This document shows, in pieces, positions 4,909-9,743 of a DNA stretch of 9,743 bases (positions within the stretch are counted from its first letter, which is position 1; each line of letters starts with the position of its first letter). The DNA lies in assembly GCA_002877875.1 (NCBI GenBank), contig PNIE01000046.1:1-9743 (forward strand). Direction: 5' to 3'. Source of the stretch: Caldimicrobium thiodismutans. GTDB lineage: Bacteria > Desulfobacterota > Thermodesulfobacteria > Thermodesulfobacteriales > Thermodesulfobacteriaceae. Below the pieces are notes generated by a model. That model saw nothing but the letters and a program-made list of their open reading frames with translations, was not told where the DNA came from and did not search any database. Made by a program: the position numbers and the translations under genes.

Positions 4909-7137
4909 ATGATGGGGAAAAAATATCTTGTAAGCTCTCTCATTTGGGGGTTATTAGGAGGTTTGATGGTCTTTAACCCGGGGTTTGCTACAGAAAAGGA
5001 GGAGACTAAAAAGCCCAAAGAATTGCCTGAGGTGGTGGTTACAGCTACAAGAACAGAAATTACCCCCGAAGAGGCCCCAGCGAGTGTAAACATAGTAACC
5101 AAAGAGAAACTGGAAATAAAAAGACCAAAAACTATTGATGAGGCTTTAAATGATCTCCCTGGAGTTATGGTTAAAAGAGGAAAAGGGCTTATGGATACTA
5201 TGTTAAGCATTACCTTGAGAGGGTTAGGAGAGCAAAAGAGAACCCTCATTCTCTTTGATGGAATAGTCCTTAATGATGCCTATACAGGATCTGTTAAAAT
5301 GGGTGGATTTTTTCCTGAAGATTTAGAAAGGGTAGAAGTGGTAAAAGGACCCTTTTCTTCTCTTTGGGGTGGATATGCCATGGCAGGAGTTGTTCAATTT
5401 ATAACCAAAATGCCTGAAAAAAGAGAAATTACTATTAAGACTGGATACGGTTCTTCCTTTGATAGAGGTGAGGCTATGGATGATTTAAGAAGGGTTTACT
5501 TAAGTTATGGAGATAAAATTGGAAAATTCAGTTTCTTTTTAAGCTACGGAAGGCATGATACCAATGGCTATGTTACAGATTTTGTAACTTCTACTACAGT
5601 GCCTTCTGGAACCTATGGTGCCAAACCAAGTTATGATAGATATGGCAAACCTATTTATATTGTTGGAGATAAAGGAGATAACAGATGGTGGGATGATGGA
5701 ATAACTATAAAGGCTCAATATGAATTTAATGAAAAAACAAGATTAAGACTTACTTATCTTAGAAATCGCTACGAATATAACTATGATGAACCTCACCCTT
5801 ATCTTTATAAGGCCACAACTAATCAACCTGTTTATCGTCCTTCGCAAAAAGATTATCTTCCAGGTCCTGGAGGTAGAATTCAGAATATATGGGGAGCCCT
5901 TTTTGAAACAGAGCTTTTTAAAAAACTAAAAACTAAATTAAATCTCTCTTATACAACTACTGAAAAGGATTGGTATGTAAATGTTGGTAGTAAGGCTACT
6001 ATTTCCGGGTGCCTTCCCAGAACAAGACCAGAAGATTGTGGATATGTCTCAAATACCCCCCAAAGAGCCTTTCAAGGAGACCTTCAGTTTTCTCTTCCCC
6101 TTTTTAACAATCAAATCCTTACTTTTGGGGGTGCTTATAGATGGGAATACGCTGAAACTAAAGAAAAATATTTAAGAAATTGGAAGGATGAGACCTCAAC
6201 CGTTAAGTTAAAATATCAATCTAAAGGAAAAACAAGGACTTGGTCAATCTTTGCTCAAGATGAGATTAGGTTGACAGAAAAGCTAACTGCTTATCTTGGT
6301 GCAAGGTATGACAATTGGAGAACCTATGATGGATACGTCAATCAAGTTGGAACTTCCGGATATCCTAAGGAATATCCTTCAAACACTGAAACCTCTTTTT
6401 CCCCTAAGTTTTCCTTTAATTTTAAGCCCTTTGAGGGAACTATCTTAAGGGGCTCAGTTGGTAAAGCCTTTAGGCCACCAACCGTTTATGAACTTTACCG
6501 AACTTTGACAACTCGATGGAGTATCCTTGCAGGAAATCCCAATCTTAAGCCAGAAAAAGTTACTTCCTATGAATTAGGCTTAGATCAAAAACTTTGGAAA
6601 GGTGCAAAATTTCAACTTACATATTTTTATAATGATATGGATGACCTAATCTACAGAAAAACAGTTAGTGCTGAATATCAGGAGCATATTAATGTAGGTT
6701 CGGCAGAGTCTCAGGGCTTTGAAGCTTCTTTTGAACAAAGCTTTGATTTTGGCTTAAGGCTCTTTGCCAACCTAACTTATACCGATTCTGAAGTTAAAAA
6801 GAATAAAGCAAAACCTGAAACAGAAGGGAAGAGACTTACCTATCTTCCTCTTTGGATGGGAAACCTTGGGGCTGAATTTAAGAGAGGGAAATGGTCTTTT
6901 TATATTGTTGGAAGATATGTAGATAAGTGGTTTATCGATGACGAAAATAAAGATAAGAAATCTCATGTCTATGGTTCTTACGATGAATATTTTGTAGTGG
7001 ATGTAAGGGCAAGTTATCAGATAAATAAATGGATGAGTTTATCAATCTCAGGAGATAATATTTTTGACAGAGACTATTATCATTACTATAAAGCCCCAGG
7101 TGCCTCATGGTTTGCAGAGCTTACCTTAAAATTTTAG
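4909..7137 (+). CDS. TonB-dependent outer-membrane receptor
   Basis: The 742-residue protein is an outer-membrane gated channel driven by TonB/ExbBD. A signal peptide (about 1-27, likely cut after GFA) is followed by a TonB box (PEVVVTATR, 40-48). The plug domain (about 55-168) contains TIDEALNDLPGV, TLRGLG and ERVEVVKGPFSSLWGG. A long beta-barrel follows with GKAFRPPTVYELY and NPNLKPEKVTSYELG, ending in Phe742, the outer-membrane insertion signal. The start is ATG-ATG at 4909 with a strong GGAGG 6 nt upstream. Cys368 and Cys377 are the only cysteines and probably form a disulfide in an outer loop. A notable segment GDKGDNRWWDDG (253-264) is a possible loop or ligand-contact region. It heads an operon with a binding protein and FecCD-type ABC transporter, indicating import of a metal complex, cofactor or oxyanion; the substrate is not identifiable here. 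Confidence 0.95.
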   Translation: MMGKKYLVSSLIWGLLGGLMVFNPGFATEKEETKKPKELPEVVVTATRTEITPEEAPASVNIVTKEKLEIKRPKTIDEALNDLPGVMVKRGKGLMDTMLSITLRGLGEQKRTLILFDGIVLNDAYTGSVKMGGFFPEDLERVEVVKGPFSSLWGGYAMAGVVQFITKMPEKREITIKTGYGSSFDRGEAMDDLRRVYLSYGDKIGKFSFFLSYGRHDTNGYVTDFVTSTTVPSGTYGAKPSYDRYGKPIYIVGDKGDNRWWDDGITIKAQYEFNEKTRLRLTYLRNRYEYNYDEPHPYLYKATTNQPVYRPSQKDYLPGPGGRIQNIWGALFETELFKKLKTKLNLSYTTTEKDWYVNVGSKATISGCLPRTRPEDCGYVSNTPQRAFQGDLQFSLPLFNNQILTFGGAYRWEYAETKEKYLRNWKDETSTVKLKYQSKGKTRTWSIFAQDEIRLTEKLTAYLGARYDNWRTYDGYVNQVGTSGYPKEYPSNTETSFSPKFSFNFKPFEGTILRGSVGKAFRPPTVYELYRTLTTRWSILAGNPNLKPEKVTSYELGLDQKLWKGAKFQLTYFYNDMDDLIYRKTVSAEYQEHINVGSAESQGFEASFEQSFDFGLRLFANLTYTDSEVKKNKAKPETEGKRLTYLPLWMGNLGAEFKRGKWSFYIVGRYVDKWFIDDENKDKKSHVYGSYDEYFVVDVRASYQINKWMSLSISGDNIFDRDYYHYYKAPGASWFAELTLKF

Positions 7138-8108
7138 GGTTAGCCCTTCTTTTATTATTTAGCCAAGTTGAATTTGGCTTTTCTTCTACTCTTACTGTTA
7201 CTGATGTTCTTGGGAGAAAAGTAACAGTAAGGGTGCCTGTCAAGAGAGCCATTATTGCAATAACTCCTGAGCTTATTCCAGCCCTTGATATTTGGGATCA
7301 GGTTGCAGGGGTTTCAGATTGGGCAGAAAAGAGCTGCGGAGTTTATAGACCTTTTATTTACCAGAACTTAAAAACCAAAAAGCCTACTGTTGGAAGGGGA
7401 ATGGATCTCAACGTAGAGGCTACTTTAAAATTAAATCCTGATGTAGTCATTACCTTGGCTTATAACACAAGAGTTATAGAATTTCTTGAATCTAAAGGAA
7501 TAAAGGTTATAGCTATTTGGCCAGAGACTATAAAGGATCTTTATGAGGTTATAAGACTTAACGGAAAACTCTTCGGAAAAGAAAAGAGGGCTGAAATCGT
7601 AATAGCTGAGATGGAAAAGATGTTTAATTTTATAAAAGAAAGAACTGCCAAGATTCCCTCTTCAAAAAGAAAAAAAATCCTTCATCTTTTAGGAAAACCT
7701 AATACCGTTTCTGGAAGAATTGGGATTACCAATGATGTGATAGAGCTTATTGGAGGAATAAATGTGGGTAAGGAAATAAATGCCAGAAATGCTGAAGTCT
7801 CTATGGAGAAAATTGTTAGCTGGAATCCCGAGGTGATTTTTATCTGGGGTTTTGCTCATTATGATGAAGCCTGGATTTACCATAACTCCCAGTGGAGGTA
7901 TATCAAGGCTGTAAAAGAAAAAAGGGTCTATAAACTTCCAAGTTGGTCAAGCTGGTCTCCAAGACTTGCACCCTTTGCCCTCTATATGGCTATTAAAACC
8001 TATCCTGAACTCTTTAGTGACATAAATTTTGAAAAAATAGCAGATGACTTTTACCAAAAGGTCTTTGGAATTTCTTATTATTTAGTTAAAAAATATGAAA
8101 ACAATTAA
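7107..8108 (+). CDS. Periplasmic substrate-binding protein of a metal-complex/oxyanion ABC transporter
   Basis: This 333-residue protein belongs to the class III periplasmic binding proteins (BtuF/FhuD/FepB type, Peripla_BP_2 fold). It receives a substrate after outer-membrane passage and gives it to the FecCD-type permease encoded next. After a signal peptide (about 1-27: Arg4, Lys8, then LGLALLLLF) come TVTDVLGRKVTV, the N-lobe stretch LNPDVVITL, a long linking helix (about 160-190) and the C-lobe segment WNPEVIFIWG. No lipobox is seen, so it is probably soluble. The aromatic motif SWSSWSPR (279-286, Trp280, Trp283, Arg286) and Cys77 in the mature protein may help bind ligand. ATG at 7107 lies 31 nt inside the receptor gene with AGGTG 4 nt upstream; no later start would keep the signal peptide. 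The family member could serve siderophore iron, cobalamin, nickel or molybdate. Confidence 0.9.
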   Translation: MVCRAYLKILGLALLLLFSQVEFGFSSTLTVTDVLGRKVTVRVPVKRAIIAITPELIPALDIWDQVAGVSDWAEKSCGVYRPFIYQNLKTKKPTVGRGMDLNVEATLKLNPDVVITLAYNTRVIEFLESKGIKVIAIWPETIKDLYEVIRLNGKLFGKEKRAEIVIAEMEKMFNFIKERTAKIPSSKRKKILHLLGKPNTVSGRIGITNDVIELIGGINVGKEINARNAEVSMEKIVSWNPEVIFIWGFAHYDEAWIYHNSQWRYIKAVKEKRVYKLPSWSSWSPRLAPFALYMAIKTYPELFSDINFEKIADDFYQKVFGISYYLVKKYENN

Positions 8109-9105
8109 AAATATCAAAATTTTAGCCATTACTTTTTCCCCCTTATTAGCGGGATGGATTTCTCTTTTTTTGGGATCTTATGAAATAAATCCCTTGCTGG
8201 TTTTAAAAATTCTTGCTAATGAAACTTTGCATATTTTTGAGATTGGGGACATTCCTGAAAAAACTATTATTTGGGAGATAAGGCTTCCAAGAGTGCTTAT
8301 GGCTTTTCTTGTGGGGGCAAGTCTTGCAGGAGCTGGGACTACTCTACAAGCCATTTTTAGAAATCCCCTTGTTGACCCCTTTATACTTGGAATTTCAGCT
8401 GGAGCAGCCTTTGGGTGCGCTATAACTATTGGTTTTCTTGAAACCTTGCCTGTTCAATTTACCGCTTTTTTCTTTGCCCTTTCAGCTGTGCTTCTTGCAT
8501 ACTTTATAGCCAAAACTCAGGGGGAAATAAGTAGGTTACCCCTTGTGCTTTCTGGAGTTATTGTTTCAGCCTTTTTTCAAGCCTTAGTTTCCATTGTTAA
8601 ATTTCTTGTTGATCCCCATAAGCTTCAAAGTATCGTTTTTTGGCTTATGGGTAGTTTTAGTCTTGCAGACTGGCAGAGTTTAAAGTGGGCTTCCCCAGGG
8701 ATAATGATTGGGATTTTACCCCTTCTTCTTATGCGCTGGAGGTTAAATGTCTTAAGCCTGGGAGAAGAGGAAGCCAAGATGCTTGGAGTAAATGTAGGAA
8801 GAGAAAGGGCTCTTTTCATTATATTTTCAACCTTGGCAGTAGCAACGGCAACTTCAGTTTGTGGAATTATAGGCTGGGTTGGGCTTATGGTTCCCCATCT
8901 CATAAGGATGATGATAGGACCTGATCATAAAGTACTTTTACCATTGAGTCTTTGTGGAGGAGGGGCTTTTATGATTGCTGCAGACACTCTCTCAAGAACT
9001 ATCACCAATTTTGATATTCCTGTAGGAATTATTACGGCTCTAACAGGTGCTCCCTTTTTTATCTACCTTATGAAAAAAAGTGGAAAGGAAGCCTGGGGAA
9101 AATAA
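8095..9105 (+). CDS. FecCD/BtuC-type ABC transporter permease
   Basis: The 336-residue, strongly hydrophobic protein is an inner-membrane permease of the FecCD family. A dimer of it forms the channel under the periplasmic binding protein. Typical family segments are RLPRVLMAFLVGASLAGAGT followed by QAIFRNPLVDPFILGISAGAA (about 63-105), LSLGEEEAKMLGVNVGR, IGWVGLMVPHLIRMMIGPDH in the ATPase-coupling region (about 260-280), and the C-terminal PVGIITALTGAPFF. About ten membrane helices are expected for the family. The ATG at 8095 overlaps the end of the binding-protein gene by 14 nt. There is no Shine-Dalgarno sequence before it, only A/T-rich bases, so translation probably depends on coupling with the preceding gene. 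The family call is firm; substrate specificity is not visible here. Confidence 0.96.
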   Translation: MKTIKNIKILAITFSPLLAGWISLFLGSYEINPLLVLKILANETLHIFEIGDIPEKTIIWEIRLPRVLMAFLVGASLAGAGTTLQAIFRNPLVDPFILGISAGAAFGCAITIGFLETLPVQFTAFFFALSAVLLAYFIAKTQGEISRLPLVLSGVIVSAFFQALVSIVKFLVDPHKLQSIVFWLMGSFSLADWQSLKWASPGIMIGILPLLLMRWRLNVLSLGEEEAKMLGVNVGRERALFIIFSTLAVATATSVCGIIGWVGLMVPHLIRMMIGPDHKVLLPLSLCGGGAFMIAADTLSRTITNFDIPVGIITALTGAPFFIYLMKKSGKEAWGK

Positions 9106-9107
9106 AT

Positions 9108-9743
9108 ATGCTAGAAGTAAAGGCTTTAAGTTTTGAACACAAAAGGCAAAAAAGAAGGATATTGCAGGATATTTCTTTTGTTGCCAATCAGGGAGAAATT
9201 ACGACTATACTTGGCCCTAATGGAGCAGGAAAAACCACCCTTTTTAAATGTATTACTGGTGTTTGGGAAAATTACCAAGGCGAAATTTTGGTTAATAACA
9301 AAAAAATAGACAATTTACCTTTTACCCAAAGAGCAAGATTTTTTTCTGTAGTTCCCCAAGATCATACACCTCCCTTTCCTTATAGTGTATTTGAAGTGGT
9401 TCTTATGGGAAGAGCAAGCTATGTAGGGCTTTTTTCCTTACCTAGTAAGGAGGACCATAAAAAGGTGGAAGAAGTTTTAGAAATGATTGGGATTTCTCAT
9501 CTTAAAGACAAGCCTTATACACAAATTAGCGGAGGAGAAAGGCAACTTACTCTTATTGCAAGAGCTCTTGTTCAGGAGACACCAGTTATTATTCTTGATG
9601 AGCCTACCAGTCACTTAGATTTTAAAAATCAACAATTGATTTTAAGTAAAATAAAAGAAATAACCAAGGAAAAAAGCCTTATTACGGTTATAACTCTTCA
9701 TGATCCAAATCTTGCAAGTCTTTTTTCAGATAAAGTAGTAATT
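9108..9743 (+). CDS. ABC transporter ATP-binding protein (FecE/BtuD-type), 3' end cut off
   Basis: This is the cytoplasmic ATPase that powers the permease. The frame is open from ATG at 9108 to the window end (212 codons, no stop); the family is usually about 250-270 residues, so some 40-60 are missing. All core motifs are present: Walker A GPNGAGKTT (36-44), Q-loop Gln84 (VVPQD), signature ISGGERQ (140-146), Walker B VIILDEP (160-166) with D-loop SHLD (168-171), and switch His198 (TLHDP). It starts 2 nt after the permease stop, with only a weak GGGGAA upstream, and completes the receptor, binding protein, permease, ATPase operon. The resemblance is to iron-complex, cobalamin and MolC-like ATPases, which cannot be separated by eye. 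Confidence 0.96.
   Translation, partial: MLEVKALSFEHKRQKRRILQDISFVANQGEITTILGPNGAGKTTLFKCITGVWENYQGEILVNNKKIDNLPFTQRARFFSVVPQDHTPPFPYSVFEVVLMGRASYVGLFSLPSKEDHKKVEEVLEMIGISHLKDKPYTQISGGERQLTLIARALVQETPVIILDEPTSHLDFKNQQLILSKIKEITKEKSLITVITLHDPNLASLFSDKVVI

Noticed and set aside
4842..5249. 135-codon open frame on the minus strand opposite the receptor gene
   Set aside because: It is antisense to the signal peptide and plug of a convincing receptor and has no family features.
1..9743. CRISPR arrays, insertion sequences, tRNA or rRNA genes, prophage or toxin-antitoxin genes
   Set aside because: No regularly spaced repeats, transposase-like frames, cloverleaf sequences or rRNA segments were found; nearly all sequence is assigned to recognisable housekeeping or transport genes.

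Overview
The window is AT-rich bacterial chromosome from an organism with an outer membrane: it encodes a TonB-dependent receptor with a C-terminal phenylalanine. The Lys/Glu-rich proteins, tight gene packing and the character of EF-G and the receptor suggest a deep-branching, possibly thermophilic Thermodesulfobacteriota-type lineage. That assignment is inference from impression and was not tested by a search.

Left part (1-3103, minus strand): the classical str operon, rpsL-rpsG-fusA-tuf, with only the first 13 codons of tuf inside the window. A good promoter (TTGACA, 17-bp spacer, TATATA) lies just upstream of rpsL. The rpsL-rpsG gap is only 16 nt. The rpsG-fusA gap is 96 nt and holds a hairpin plus a possible internal promoter, a candidate point for adjusting elongation-factor output separately from the ribosomal proteins.

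Middle part (3199-4655, minus strand): three housekeeping-type genes, rnhA (RNase HI), ubiX (flavin prenyltransferase, overlapping rnhA by 22 nt) and a stand-alone protein with two CBS domains that has its own consensus-like promoter. They lie upstream of the str operon, where many bacteria have rpoB/rpoC.

Divergent intergenic region (4656-4908): 253 nt with no convincing gene. It holds a perfect 9-bp hairpin followed by six T's on the minus strand, a wider GCCTCTT/AAGAGGC inverted repeat, and the strong Shine-Dalgarno site of the receptor gene.

Right part (4909-9743, plus strand): a tightly packed uptake operon of outer-membrane TonB-dependent receptor, periplasmic class III-type (BtuF/FhuD-like) binding protein, FecCD/BtuC-type permease and ABC ATPase (cut by the window end). 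Adjacent genes overlap by 31 and 14 nt or are 2 nt apart. Together they form a complete route from outer membrane to cytoplasm for a scarce metal complex, cobalamin-like cofactor or oxyanion. The substrate cannot be fixed from sequence alone; no cobalamin riboswitch or clear Fur/NikR site was seen. TonB/ExbB/ExbD are not in the window.

No CRISPR array, mobile element, tRNA or rRNA was seen. Most of the window is ordinary. The least explained parts are the 253-nt divergent region, the rpsG-fusA gap and the substrate of the uptake operon.
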